Source: Dehalococcoidia bacterium UBA2160 (GTDB lineage Bacteria > Chloroflexota > Dehalococcoidia > Lucifugimonadales > UBA1123). Taken from it: DNA of 42,783 nt. Both the position numbers and the translations under genes were made by a program. The notes under the pieces are model-generated. The model did not search any database, was not told the origin of the DNA, and worked only from the letters and a program-made list of their open reading frames with translations. Positions 8,291 to 17,345 of this stretch are shown here, in pieces. Position 1 is the first letter of the stretch. Every line of letters begins with the position of its first letter. Where the stretch lies: positions 1 to 42,783 of the forward strand of contig DCWO01000071.1 of NCBI GenBank assembly GCA_002328865.1. The letters are read 5' to 3'.

Positions 8291-9475
8291 TTACCGCCGT
8301 TCGACCAACACGACAGCCGTCTCACCGATGCGATTGTCCCGGATGTACTCGAGTTGAACCGTGTCGCCGACCGTGTAGCTCCACAGCAGGGTCAAGAAGC
8401 GGGTCATGTTCGGTGTGGGAATGCCGTCCAGCTTCGTGATGATGTCGCCTACGAGAAGCCCGGCTTCGTCGGCGGGCCCGCCTCGTCCCATCTGCGTAAC
8501 CACGACACCTTCGTTGACGATGAAACCGAACCGGCTGGCGACGGCAGGGGTGACGTCGGCGCCGTTGAGTCCTATCAGCGGGCGTATCACCCTTCCGTGC
8601 TCGACCAGGCTGTCGATGATCGGGAGGGCGCTCTCAGAGCTGATCGCGAACCCGATGCCCTGAGCCTCTCTGAGCATCGCCGTGTTGATGCCGATCACAT
8701 CTCCATCGAGATTCAACAGCGGCCCGCCGCTGTTGCCGTCGTTGATGGCGGCGTCGGTCTGGATCATGTCGTAGAGGTCGCCGCGTTCAGTTTTGACGGT
8801 CCTGCCGCGCGCGCTGACGATCCCAAGAGTCACCGTCGGGCCGCCGCGCAGCGCCAGGGCGTTGCCGACCGCCACGACCCAGTCCCCGACCTTGAGCTGC
8901 TCCGAGTCGCCGAACGACACCACTGGCAATTCGCCCACCGGATCGATCTTGATAACCGCAAGGTCGGTGACGATGTCGCCGCCGATTATCCGAGCCAGAT
9001 ACGATTCGCCGTTGGGCAGGTTCACGCGGATGCCCCGTACGTCCTGCACGACGTGGTAGTTCGTGACGATATGGCCGTCTGCGCGGACCACCATCCCCGA
9101 GCCCGCGCCCTGGTCCGTGATGTCGAAGAAGAGGCCGCGCGACACTGATTCCACCGAGATCGAAGCTATTGCGGGGTTGATTTCGCCAACGAGGTCCGAG
9201 ATGGACGGCAGCGACGCGACGTTCTGCGGCGATTGAATCGACGAAGTCGGAGACGCCAGTCCGCCGTTGACCTGCACAGTAGGCGGCGGGACGGATGCGA
9301 CGGGAGTCACCGTGGGCGCCGGCGCCGCTGGCAGAGGAGCGTCTAACGGGACGGGGGTGGGAGCGCTGTCCCCGCCGCCGCATCCGGCGGCTAGAAACAG
9401 CGAGGCCACGCCGGCAATTGCCAGGCCAAGCCTCTTATGCCGACCCCGGCAACGCCACGACCCTAAGCCTGACAC
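8291..9475 (-). CDS. htrA: HtrA/Deg-type serine protease lipoprotein with PDZ domain
   Basis: Membrane-anchored S1C serine protease for extracytoplasmic protein quality control. The N-terminal signal peptide ends in a lipobox (LAAGC, Cys32). A Pro/Thr/Ala-rich linker (about 37-85) follows. The trypsin-like domain has His141 (TNYHVV), Asp171 (VTDLAV) and Ser249 (NDGNSGGPL). One PDZ domain covers about residues 300-394 (GPADEAGLLVGDIITKLDG). The GTG start at 9475 lies inside the 3' end of yihY (41-nt overlap), and no alternative start remains upstream of the signal peptide, so translation is probably coupled. Confidence 0.93.
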   Translation of the reverse strand: MSGLGSWRCRGRHKRLGLAIAGVASLFLAAGCGGGDSAPTPVPLDAPLPAAPAPTVTPVASVPPPTVQVNGGLASPTSSIQSPQNVASLPSISDLVGEINPAIASISVESVSRGLFFDITDQGAGSGMVVRADGHIVTNYHVVQDVRGIRVNLPNGESYLARIIGGDIVTDLAVIKIDPVGELPVVSFGDSEQLKVGDWVVAVGNALALRGGPTVTLGIVSARGRTVKTERGDLYDMIQTDAAINDGNSGGPLLNLDGDVIGINTAMLREAQGIGFAISSESALPIIDSLVEHGRVIRPLIGLNGADVTPAVASRFGFIVNEGVVVTQMGRGGPADEAGLLVGDIITKLDGIPTPNMTRFLTLLWSYTVGDTVQLEYIRDNRIGETAVVLVERR

Positions 9476-10346
9476 GCGATAGACCAGCCCACATTAGCTT
9501 GATGCCCTGCAAATCGCGGTCGGCTTTCGCCGCGTACTGAGTGTACCGGGAAGTTGCGAGGGCCCCGAATAGTAAAATGATAGACGACACATATACCCAG
9601 GTCAACAAAGCCATGACCGCGCCGACCGACCCGTAAACCACGTTGTAGACTGGGAACGTGCTTATGTACCAGAGGAACCCCCACTTGGCGCCGTCGAATG
9701 CGATTGAGGCGATCAGAGCCCCAGCCCAGACATCCTTAAGCCTGACATTCGCGTTCGGCAAAAACCGATAGAGGATCAGGAACGTCAGGAACGAAAGTAT
9801 CGGGGAAGCGACCTGTGACACCAGCTTGAAAACGAGATCGAAGTCGGCCTCTGGGGCGATGTAGGCTGCGATTTCACGCATGGAACCGATGATCGGCGTG
9901 ACGAAGATCAGGATGATCATCAGCATCCCGGCTCCCAGCACCAATCCGAAGTCCATCAGGCGCTCTTTCAGGAACGGCCTGGGCTTCTTGATGCCCCACG
10001 CGGCGTTGATGCCTTTGCGCATCGCGCCGAAAGCCGCCGATGATGCCCACAGCAAGCCCAGGATAGACGCGACACCCGTAATCGCCCTGGCGCTCGCGAC
10101 ACCGTGGACAGTTTCGCCGATAAATGCGGCCGACACCGGTATGACCTCGCCGACTCTTCGCGCGAACTCGGTCTGCTCGACCTCCGGGCCCAGCAGGAAT
10201 CCCCAGATCGAGATGATGGCCAGAACCAAGGGGAAGAGAGAAAACAGCGTGTAGAACGCCATGGCCGCCGCCATGTAAGGGCAGTTCTTGCCGAGGAAAT
10301 CGTTGACCGCGTCCGCGCAGAACAGCACGAGCCTAACGAAGTACAC
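9435..10346 (-). CDS. YihY/BrkB-family inner membrane protein
   Basis: Polytopic membrane protein of the YihY/virulence factor BrkB family (once misannotated as RNase BN); its molecular function is unsettled. Hallmarks are the early NCPYMAAAMAFYTLFSLFPL segment, the TM-rich core with about six helices, WASSAAFGAMRKGINAAW near the middle, and YGSVGAVMALLTWVYVSS near the C-terminus. At 303 residues the length is normal. It is the first gene of a two-gene minus-strand unit with htrA. The last ~12 residues overlap the htrA start and may be poorly conserved. Confidence 0.9.
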   Translation of the reverse strand: MYFVRLVLFCADAVNDFLGKNCPYMAAAMAFYTLFSLFPLVLAIISIWGFLLGPEVEQTEFARRVGEVIPVSAAFIGETVHGVASARAITGVASILGLLWASSAAFGAMRKGINAAWGIKKPRPFLKERLMDFGLVLGAGMLMIILIFVTPIIGSMREIAAYIAPEADFDLVFKLVSQVASPILSFLTFLILYRFLPNANVRLKDVWAGALIASIAFDGAKWGFLWYISTFPVYNVVYGSVGAVMALLTWVYVSSIILLFGALATSRYTQYAAKADRDLQGIKLMWAGLSRVRLRVVALPGSA

Positions 10347-10397
10347 TCAGACGCTCCTGATCGACTGTTTTGCCTAGTTCTTCCAAGATCACGCATG

Positions 10398-10427
10398 ATG
10401 CTACTGATCTGGCAGGCGCAGTGTCAA
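10398..10427 (-). promoter_or_regulatory. Candidate sigma-70 promoter for yihY-htrA
   Basis: On the minus strand a perfect -35 (TTGACA, 10427-10422) is followed after 18 bp by TAGCAT (10403-10398), about 50 bp upstream of the yihY ATG. The -10 matches at 4 of 6 positions. It lies in the 154-bp gap between yihY and the hydrolase gene. Confidence 0.45.
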
Positions 10428-10500
10428 GCAAGCGCGGGTTCAGATATCCACCCAAGCTTCAATTGCGGCGACCACTATCGACTTTACAGTCGTGAGGCGG

Positions 10501-11364
10501 TCACGTGGCGAAGAAGTTCCGGATTATCCCGACCGTTGCGTCCATGTCTTCTCGATGCAGCATGTGGCCCACGTTTGGCACCTCTGCCACGGAGCCGTTC
10601 CCGTCGGGAATGATCTCAGCCATCTTTTCGGCCTGAGCCAGATCCAACACGGTGCTGACTCCGCCTCTTAGCACCAACGTCTTGCAAGAGATCTTCTCGA
10701 CGCAGTCCCAGAGCATCGGTCCCTCTTTGAGCGCCGTGCGTCCGTTCAACCAGCGGATCTCCGGGTCAGTCTTCGGCACCAGTATCCCGTCCCAGTTGGT
10801 CCGGTACGTATGCTTCACCGTGTTCCAGAGTTCGTCGTCCGAAACCGTCTCGTCCTCCTGCCGGTGCCAGTCGAAAGCCATCTGAGGGGAGAAGAATCCC
10901 CTTGGCCTCTCTCGCTGGCCGCCCTGCAGCCTTTGCGCCGCCGTGTCTCTGCCGGCGGGCGACGGATCTGGCATCGGCCCGTAGTCGCCGAGAACCAGGT
11001 GGTCCACCAGGTTTCCGAAGTAAGCCCCCACGGCGATCCCGATGCGCGATCCTTGGGAATGACCGTAGTAGTCCAGAGGATACAGGCCGGTTGCCAGAGC
11101 GAACTGGCCCACGTCGGACGCGTACGACTGAGTCGAGTACCCTTCTCGGCTCCAGTCGGACTCACCGCATCCTCGTTCGTCCATGGCGACGACGTGCCAC
11201 TCGTCAGACATCCGAGGCGCGAAATCGTCGAACATATGCGCATTGCCGCCGATGCCGTGCATCAGCAGAAGCGGCTTTTTGGTGCGGTCTCCTCCCCAGT
11301 CCAGGTAATGTATGTCCAAGCCGTTGATGTGCACCCATTTGTCTTCAGGATAGACGCCTGCCAT
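10501..11364 (-). CDS. Alpha/beta-fold hydrolase
   Basis: Alpha/beta hydrolase of unknown substrate. The oxyanion-hole HG lies in LLLMHGIGG (residues 32-40), the nucleophile elbow is GHSQGS with Ser103, the probable acid is Asp241 (TVLDLAQ), and the catalytic histidine is His267 (VGHMLH). The cap segment (about 130-210) is rich in Trp and charged residues. There is no signal peptide, so it is probably cytoplasmic. At 287 residues the length is typical. It appears to be a single-gene unit. Confidence 0.88.
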   Translation of the reverse strand: MAGVYPEDKWVHINGLDIHYLDWGGDRTKKPLLLMHGIGGNAHMFDDFAPRMSDEWHVVAMDERGCGESDWSREGYSTQSYASDVGQFALATGLYPLDYYGHSQGSRIGIAVGAYFGNLVDHLVLGDYGPMPDPSPAGRDTAAQRLQGGQRERPRGFFSPQMAFDWHRQEDETVSDDELWNTVKHTYRTNWDGILVPKTDPEIRWLNGRTALKEGPMLWDCVEKISCKTLVLRGGVSTVLDLAQAEKMAEIIPDGNGSVAEVPNVGHMLHREDMDATVGIIRNFFAT

Positions 11365-11481
11365 ATTTGAAACCTGCCTTCCTGTTGTCGAGTTCGTCGC
11401 GTTGAGTCGGATCGGTCAGATGGTAGCACAACACGACGACTCGTACGTCCTGATCGATCGTCAGTAGCCCACGAAGCTAAA

Positions 11482-12411
11482 TCATAGCCCGCCGGGTTGC
11501 CGGATGGCGGCGAATAGATACGTCGTCGCGTGGCTGCGATATGGCGACCAGCGTCGCGAGTACTCCAGCGCTTCGGCGGCGGTCATGCGTTGGCCGTCTC
11601 CGGCAAGCTTGCCCATCGCTCGCTGAAGGGCCAGGTCGCCATGGGGGAACCCGTCCGGCTGGCCCAGCGCCTGAATCAGCAACCAGCTCGCTGTCCACGC
11701 TCCGACGCCTCGCAAGGCGACAAGTGACTCGGTCGCCTCGGACGCCGGCACGTTCTTGAGCGCTTCAAGATCGAGATCGCCTGAGGCCGCTGCCCGGGCG
11801 ATCTCGATTACGTACGTCGCCTTGCGTTCGCTGAGCTTAATCGCCCGCAGCGATTCGACGTTGGCTGCGGCGATAGCTTCGGGCAGCGGGAACGCGGTGT
11901 ACGCCGTGCCGTCGATGGTTCTGGTCGCGCCGAACGCATCGACCAGCCCGTCTCGAAGCACTCGGGCGACCTGGCTGCTTATCTGCTGGCTGAGTATCGA
12001 CTTGACCAGTCCCTCGAACACGGTCGCCGTCCGCGGGATGTGGAGCCCTCGAAACTCACGGATCAGCGGGGAAAGCACGGTGTCCGCCTCAGCCATGCTG
12101 TAGAAAGGACCGAGGTCGTCGTCGACCCCGAGGAGTTTTCCGGCGACATTGTGCGCCCGGGCTATGTCGGCGCCGCCAGTCGCCGTGACCGAGACTTCGA
12201 GTTCCGGGGCGTCGATCGTGCCGATGGATTTGATCCGGACCAGCGCCGGTTCTTCACCGTAGTCGAGGAGTTTGCTGTACACCTCTGACTCGTACACGTC
12301 CGCTGCGTGCCGCTCCAGACCGCGTGTGGCGAAGCTCGCCGTCAGGTCGAAGTCGAACGGCGCGACGGGCGCGGACCGCTCGATGGAGATGCTTTGGGCG
12401 TCGTCAATCAT
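11482..12411 (-). CDS. AlkA-like DNA-3-methyladenine glycosylase (HhH-GPD)
   Basis: Base-excision repair glycosylase removing alkylated purines. The helix-hairpin-helix is in LRGVGAWTASWLL, followed by the Gly/Pro loop and the catalytic aspartate in FPHGDLALQRAM (Asp259 from this start). An AlkA-type N-terminal beta domain (FDFDLTASF near residues 19-27) precedes the HhH-GPD core, which includes SILSQQISSQVARVL. I chose ATG 12411 (MIDDAQS), which overlaps the upstream MFS stop by 8 nt in an AAACATGATTGA arrangement that suggests coupling. An in-frame start at 12453 would add 14 residues inside the MFS gene. Confidence 0.9.
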   Translation of the reverse strand: MIDDAQSISIERSAPVAPFDFDLTASFATRGLERHAADVYESEVYSKLLDYGEEPALVRIKSIGTIDAPELEVSVTATGGADIARAHNVAGKLLGVDDDLGPFYSMAEADTVLSPLIREFRGLHIPRTATVFEGLVKSILSQQISSQVARVLRDGLVDAFGATRTIDGTAYTAFPLPEAIAAANVESLRAIKLSERKATYVIEIARAAASGDLDLEALKNVPASEATESLVALRGVGAWTASWLLIQALGQPDGFPHGDLALQRAMGKLAGDGQRMTAAEALEYSRRWSPYRSHATTYLFAAIRQPGGL

Positions 12412-13621
12412 GTTTCCACAACCTGCGCAACCAGAGGGAAATGGCAATCGCAACAGTCACACCGACGGCGCCGTTGATCAACAGCGCCGTGCTGGCGCCG
12501 AAAGCATCGGCCGTCGCTCCGGATGCGAGCAAGCCCACCGGCAGTCCGTACACGGCCAGCGAGCGCAGACCCATGACCCTTCCCCGAATCTCCGGTGAAG
12601 TGGCGCCGAGCAACGTCATCGCCATCGTGACCATTGTAAACGACTGAGCGAAGCCCACGATCGTCGCGACGATGAGCGCCGCGCCGAACCACTGTGCGCC
12701 AGCGAGAACGGCCATCGATCCGTGCCACGCCACGGCTGCCAGCACGATAGCTCGGCCCGGCCTGCCGAATCGAGCCAGTGCGGCTATCGTGGCGGACCCC
12801 GCCGCCGATCCCGCCGAGTACGCCCCGAGCAGTTGCCCAAGTCCGGTGGAACCCGTTCCCAAAACGTCGCGGGCGAAAACAGGCATGAGGCCGTTGTTAA
12901 GCGGAAAACCCGTCAAGTTGACTACGAACGCCATCAGCAACAACGCGAGGATCAGTTCCTCTTTTCTCACGTAACTCGCCGCCTGCCTCAGGTTGCCGAG
13001 CACCGATATGCCGACGCTTGTGCCCTCCGTCCGGCGGACACGAAGGCGAGTGCTCAGCGCCGCCGACACCGCGAACGACGCCACGACACCGACGTATGCA
13101 GCACCGGTCCCAGCCGCGCTGAGCACATAAGCGCCGATCAGAGGACCGGCGATTTGCGTGAAGTCTCGCCCGGACCGAGACAACGCGACCGCGTTCATCA
13201 GGCTGCTCGGAGCAACGATGTCCGGGATGAGCGTCTGTCGCGTGATCGTGTCGAAAGCCCTGCCCAGACCGGACACTCCCGCGAACACTAGGACATGCCA
13301 CACCTGAAGCTCGTCGGCAAACGCCAACGCCATGATCGCTGTCGCGTTGACAGCAAACCCCGCGCGGACCAAGAAGAGCAGCTTCCGGCGTTCGTACCTG
13401 TCGACGAGGATGCCGTACAGAGGGGAGAGGAGCGTGCCCGTGAACCTCAGCGCCGCGTACACTCCGAGCAAGAACGGCGAGTTCGTCTCCTGGAGCACAA
13501 ACCACGCCAGTACGACGAACTCCATCTGTTCGCCCAACCCGATGAAGGCGTCCGACACCCACAAGTATCGGTAATTCCGCACGCGGAAAGAGACTACAAG
13601 CCGCGACTGAACGCCTGACAT
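12404..13621 (-). CDS. MFS transporter (EntS-like exporter group)
   Basis: Twelve-helix major facilitator superfamily transporter of about 405 residues. It begins with FRVRNYRYLWVSDAFIGLGE, a layout typical of EntS/DHA3-type drug or siderophore exporters. The signature loop between helices 2 and 3 is GILVDRYERRKLL. The substrate is unknown. The ATG at 13621 shares one base with the stop of the preceding gene (TGATG). The frame is open further upstream, but that part lies inside the B3/4 gene. It is the middle gene of a three-gene overlapping cluster with the B3/4 protein and the AlkA-like glycosylase. Confidence 0.9.
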   Translation of the reverse strand: MSGVQSRLVVSFRVRNYRYLWVSDAFIGLGEQMEFVVLAWFVLQETNSPFLLGVYAALRFTGTLLSPLYGILVDRYERRKLLFLVRAGFAVNATAIMALAFADELQVWHVLVFAGVSGLGRAFDTITRQTLIPDIVAPSSLMNAVALSRSGRDFTQIAGPLIGAYVLSAAGTGAAYVGVVASFAVSAALSTRLRVRRTEGTSVGISVLGNLRQAASYVRKEELILALLLMAFVVNLTGFPLNNGLMPVFARDVLGTGSTGLGQLLGAYSAGSAAGSATIAALARFGRPGRAIVLAAVAWHGSMAVLAGAQWFGAALIVATIVGFAQSFTMVTMAMTLLGATSPEIRGRVMGLRSLAVYGLPVGLLASGATADAFGASTALLINGAVGVTVAIAISLWLRRLWKHD

Positions 13622-14325
13622 CAGGCGATTGTGATCGAGGGATTGTCCATGGTCAGGAACTGCACTTCGGTCCGACCGCCGCAGAATCGGGCGATCAACT
13701 CTTCCGCCTCGTCGCAAGCCCCTGCGATCTCATCTCGCGTCACGGGCGGCAGGCCGTCTACATTGAACTCGACCGCGGTGGACCCCGCTTCGGTCAGCGT
13801 GTGTGTCCCCTGCCGCCACGTCCATCGCCGCGTCAGAACGATGTTTCCTTCGACGAGCACGATCTCGCCCGGCAGCGGAGTCTCCGGCTCTGATCCTCCC
13901 AGGGGCACGAACCGCTCATCGCCCGTCGCCGGTCTGAGCTCGAAGTTGCCCGTCGCGACATCGATGGCGTGACAACCGGCAGACACTATGTGCCTCATGG
14001 AAACGATGTTGCCGATGTCAACCAGCCGGTTGATCGACGGCAATTCGTCGCCTCGTACGACGCGCCGAGCCATGGCTTCAATGGAAGATCGGAAGTTTGA
14101 AGGCCGCGCGCCGAACCACCGGTACGCCTCGCGCCACGCCGCGATCCGAGGGTGCTCGGCGATGTTGGTGTCGCCCAGCCGCTGCCGAACCGAGTCCTCG
14201 GCATCTCGCAGCAACGCCAGCAGCTCCGGAGGCGAGTCACCATTCGAGACGTCACGAGCGACGACCACACCGCGCGTGTAGCCGGGGAACTGCTCGAAGA
14301 TTTCTGGGGCGACCGCGTATTTCAT
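13621..14325 (-). CDS. B3/B4 tRNA-binding domain protein
   Basis: A standalone B3/4 domain like that in the beta subunit of phenylalanyl-tRNA synthetase (COG3382 type). In PheT this domain has an editing/tRNA-contact role; standalone versions are assumed to act in tRNA quality control, but this is not established. Visible motifs are WFGARPSNFRSSIEAMARRV (about residues 69-88), LPSINRLVDIGNIVSMRH (about 94-111), and the C-terminal PPVTRDEIAGACDEAEELI. At 234 residues the length is normal. It is the first gene of a cluster whose members overlap by 1 and 8 nt. Confidence 0.85.
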   Translation of the reverse strand: MKYAVAPEIFEQFPGYTRGVVVARDVSNGDSPPELLALLRDAEDSVRQRLGDTNIAEHPRIAAWREAYRWFGARPSNFRSSIEAMARRVVRGDELPSINRLVDIGNIVSMRHIVSAGCHAIDVATGNFELRPATGDERFVPLGGSEPETPLPGEIVLVEGNIVLTRRWTWRQGTHTLTEAGSTAVEFNVDGLPPVTRDEIAGACDEAEELIARFCGGRTEVQFLTMDNPSITIA

Positions 14326-14544
14326 GCGCTTCCTCGACTGGGCCGAGCTACAGCTTGAGTCCGATAGGCGACAGACAGAAGTATCTCAACTCTGCCATTC
14401 TGAAATTGAAGACCAGACGTATGACTTAACATGAAGACTCGTCGCCCTTCGGAGGTTAGGCGCCCTATGCCGACTTTTTCGGGCCTCGGCACGACAAGAC
14501 GTGCTCCGGTCAGACTAAACCGAGCGAACTTGACTCTGCCGCTG

Positions 14545-15591
14545 TCACAGGATCGCCATGGCGTCGCCGAGGCTGTAGAAGCGGTATCGTCGGTCAACCG
14601 CCTCACGATAGCATCTCATGACTAACTCGTGTCCGGCAAACGCAGAAACAAGCATCAGTAGCGTGGACTTCGGCAGGTGGAAGTTGGTAACCAGTCCGTC
14701 GATTACCCGGAACTTGAACCCTGGCAAGATGAACACGTCGGCCCATCCCGAACCCGCAGCAAGTACGTGCTCGTCGTCCGCGCATTGCGATGCCGCGTGC
14801 TCCAGCAGGCGCACTGCCGTCGTGCCGACCGAGATAACGCGTCTGCCCTCGATTTTGGCCCGATTGATCGTGTCCGCGGCCGCGGGACCCAGCTCCCAGT
14901 GTTCCGAGTGCATTTCGTGCGATTGTGGGTCTTCGTCTTCGACCGGTTTGAACGATCCCCACCCAACGTCCAGCGTCACGAACACGGTCTCGACGCCTTT
15001 GCGCCGGATGTCGTTCAGCAGGCGCTCGGTGACGTGGAGGCCGGCGGTGGGCGCCGCAACACTGCCCTCGCTCCGAGAGTACACGGTCTGGTATCGTTCC
15101 GGGTCGTCCAACTGCTCGTGGATGTACGGAGGCAGCGGAACGACTCCCGATGAGCCGATGGCGTCCTCATTCGTGAGCTCGACGATGCGGGTCCCTGCTT
15201 CTTCTTGCTCCGCTACTACACCGGACATCGTCGTCTGGCCCGAGCGGTCGACGATATCGAAGCGCGCGCCTGTTCGCATCCGACGGCCCGGCTTGACGAG
15301 AGCGCGCCAACGTCCGGGTTCGAGACGGGTGAGCAGCAGCAACTCGATCTCACGGTCGGCGCCGGCGATGTGTCCGTACAGGCGCGCCGGGAAGACGCGG
15401 CTGTCGTTTAGGACCAGGACGTCACCACGATTGAGTAGCCCGAATAGGTCGGTGAATCGCCCGTGGTTGACGGCGCCGGTCGACTTCGACACCGCCATGA
15501 GTCGAGACGAATCCCGAGGCTCGACCGGGGACTGGGCGATCAACTCCGGGGGCAGGATGTATTCGAAATCTGAAGTCCGCAAGAGCGCCAT
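14545..15591 (-). CDS. queA: S-adenosylmethionine:tRNA ribosyltransferase-isomerase
   Basis: Transfers and isomerises the ribosyl group of SAM onto preQ1 at tRNA position 34 to give epoxyqueuosine. Family motifs are PPELIAQSPVEPRDSSRLM at the N-terminus, VLVLNDSRVFPARLYG (about residues 57-72), GSVAAPTAGLHVTERLL (about 176-192), VGWGSFKPV, and TNFHLPKSTLLMLVSAFAG near the C-terminus. At 348 residues the length is normal. It is divergent from the ECF sigma gene and has a -10 element (TATAAT) about 25 bp upstream of the ATG. The 219-bp gap after it holds only a weak 6-bp inverted repeat. Confidence 0.97.
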   Translation of the reverse strand: MALLRTSDFEYILPPELIAQSPVEPRDSSRLMAVSKSTGAVNHGRFTDLFGLLNRGDVLVLNDSRVFPARLYGHIAGADREIELLLLTRLEPGRWRALVKPGRRMRTGARFDIVDRSGQTTMSGVVAEQEEAGTRIVELTNEDAIGSSGVVPLPPYIHEQLDDPERYQTVYSRSEGSVAAPTAGLHVTERLLNDIRRKGVETVFVTLDVGWGSFKPVEDEDPQSHEMHSEHWELGPAAADTINRAKIEGRRVISVGTTAVRLLEHAASQCADDEHVLAAGSGWADVFILPGFKFRVIDGLVTNFHLPKSTLLMLVSAFAGHELVMRCYREAVDRRYRFYSLGDAMAIL

Positions 15592-15616
15592 GTGTATCTC
15601 ATGGTCTCGATTGGCT

Positions 15617-15622
15617 ATTATA
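15617..15622 (-). promoter_or_regulatory. Consensus -10 element upstream of queA
   Basis: A perfect TATAAT on the minus strand, ending 25 bases before the queA ATG. I see no convincing -35 at 16-18 bp. On the other strand of the same intergenic region (15592-15779) an AT-rich TATATT (15710-15715) upstream of the ECF gene is a weaker candidate. Confidence 0.4.
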
Positions 15623-15779
15623 GGTGTGGAGCACGCTCGAAAGCGGGCCGGTCAACTATAGCACACCGACCATGATCGTCAACGCTAACTTTTGGGGCGC
15701 GACTCCCGTTATATTCTCTGAAACCCGAACATCAAGACAGTGTCACGACTCTTAGCGCTCCCCTGAGAGGAAGGCAGCG

Positions 15780-16379
15780 ATGCAGGCCAGCGAGGCCGAT
15801 CGCCGGGCCGTAGAGGCCTTGGTGAAGAAAGCGCAACAAGGCGACAGCCCCTCGTTCGGGGAGCTGTACGAACGGTATTACGACCAGATCTTCCGGTACG
15901 TATCGTTCAAGTGCGGCAACGCGTCCGAGGCCGAAGACATCACGGGAGAAGTGTTCCTGAAGATGCTGGAGTCGATCCAAACGTTCAAATGGCAGGGCCA
16001 CCCTTTCACGTCCTGGCTGTATCGGATTGCGCACAACCTCGTCGTCGACCACTTCCGCAAGAAGGGCCGCCGACGAACAGTGCCGATCGACAACGCCATG
16101 GGTCGGGCCGGCGTGACGGCCTCGGACCTGGAACACAGGGCGGAGGTAAGCATCGCGATCGCCGAGGTCTCAACCGCAATGGACAACCTGACCGACCTCC
16201 AGCGCGAGGTCATTGCGCTGAGGTTTGCCTCCGGCCTGTCCGTGGCTGAAACCGCCGCGGTGGTCGGCAAGAAAGACAACGCGGTCAAGGCGTTGCAGCA
16301 CGCCGGACTCAAGAAGCTGCGCAACGTCATGGCGCCCGCGCCGCCTGTCCCGGCCCGGGTTCCTCATCCGGAGGCATGA
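15780..16379 (+). CDS. ECF-type RNA polymerase sigma factor
   Basis: Extracytoplasmic-function sigma-70 factor of 199 residues with regions 2 and 4 only. Region 2 runs from FGELYERYYDQIFRYV (about 27-42) through EAEDITGEVFLKMLE to TSWLYRIAHNLVVDHFRKK (about 78-96). Region 4 is at about 138-182 (LTDLQREVIALRF, then the helix-turn-helix LSVAETAAVVGKKDNAVKAL). The C-terminus adds a short Pro/Ala-rich tail. The ATG has a strong ribosome-binding site (GGAAGG). It directly precedes a one-TM protein, the usual sigma/anti-sigma arrangement, and heads an efflux locus that it may control. Confidence 0.93.
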   Translation: MQASEADRRAVEALVKKAQQGDSPSFGELYERYYDQIFRYVSFKCGNASEAEDITGEVFLKMLESIQTFKWQGHPFTSWLYRIAHNLVVDHFRKKGRRRTVPIDNAMGRAGVTASDLEHRAEVSIAIAEVSTAMDNLTDLQREVIALRFASGLSVAETAAVVGKKDNAVKALQHAGLKKLRNVMAPAPPVPARVPHPEA

Positions 16380-16450
16380 GCCATGAATGAGCCATACAGA
16401 ACATGGTCACTGACATCCGAACCGGCATCAGCAAGGCCAAGAGGTACATC

Positions 16451-17320
16451 ATGAGTCAAGAATTCAACGAAGCGTTGAATGATTGCCTGGAGCGAATATC
16501 CGGCGGAGAGGATCTTCTCGCTTGCCTCAACGACTATCCGAGGCACCGAGATGATCTCGAGTCGTTGATCAAAGCGGCTTCGGCCACGTCGAACCTCGCA
16601 TCTGCAGTCGCACCGTCCGAACAGTCGAAGCAGCGCAACTTCCAGCAATTCACTCATGCCATGCAAACCGCCGGTCGACAACCCGGACGTTGGACTTGGC
16701 TGTCCGCTCGATGGCTGCCTGTCGCACGTCCCGTCGCCATCTCTCTTGCTGTGCTGGTGGTGCTGGTCACAGGCGCCGGAGTCACAACTGCCGCGTCATC
16801 CGACAGCATCCCAGGAGAGCCCCTCTACTGGGTAAAATCCGCGAAGGAAAGCATCCAGGTCAGGCTGCCGCGCTCAGACGACGGCAAAGCACAGGCGTAC
16901 GCGGACCTGGCCGCAGCACGGGGCAAAGAGATGCAGAAGCTAGTGGCGATCGGCAGATACGCCGACGCTGAGTCTGCTATCAAGCGAATGAACCAGCATC
17001 TACAACACTCGGCCGTGCTCGTTGGCGTGAACTTGAACTCCAACCCAGTAGAAATGCCGGCGGTGAGGCGTCGCAGCGCGAATTCACGCTCGGCCCAACG
17101 ACTCCAGTCGGCCCTCGAACGCGACAACGAACGCATGAGGGCGGAGTTTCAGAACATGCTGAACGGTTTGCCTCCCGTGCAACGGCAGCGGGCGCTTTTC
17201 ATGGTCCGACAATCCGAGCTCGGTTACCGCATGCTGATCGACGCCATGAAACAGCGTGGGGCACAAAGCGGTCTTCCATTCATCTACGTGCAGCCACCGC
17301 AAGGTGTCGCCGGCCAGTAA
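16451..17320 (+). CDS. DUF5667-like one-TM protein, candidate anti-sigma factor
   Basis: A 289-residue protein with a cytoplasmic N-terminal segment (about 1-85), one membrane helix (about 91-115) and an extracytoplasmic DUF5667-like part beginning SIPGEPLYWVKSAKESIQV (about 119-137). That part is followed by a helical region rich in Ala, Arg and Gln. The N-terminal helices (FNEALNDCLERISGGEDLLA) resemble proteins encoded next to ECF sigma factors in Chloroflexota. There is no zinc-binding HxxxCxxC motif. I chose ATG 16451, which has AAGAGG upstream, over an in-frame GTG/ATG at 16403. The anti-sigma role is inferred from position and topology. Confidence 0.75.
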   Translation: MSQEFNEALNDCLERISGGEDLLACLNDYPRHRDDLESLIKAASATSNLASAVAPSEQSKQRNFQQFTHAMQTAGRQPGRWTWLSARWLPVARPVAISLAVLVVLVTGAGVTTAASSDSIPGEPLYWVKSAKESIQVRLPRSDDGKAQAYADLAAARGKEMQKLVAIGRYADAESAIKRMNQHLQHSAVLVGVNLNSNPVEMPAVRRRSANSRSAQRLQSALERDNERMRAEFQNMLNGLPPVQRQRALFMVRQSELGYRMLIDAMKQRGAQSGLPFIYVQPPQGVAGQ

Positions 17321-17345
17321 CCTACGCACTCGCGAAAGGAAAAAT

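Noticed and set aside
14466..14493. 6-bp inverted repeat (TGCCGA...TCGGCA) downstream of queA
   Set aside because: It is too short, with a 12-nt loop; not enough to call a terminator.
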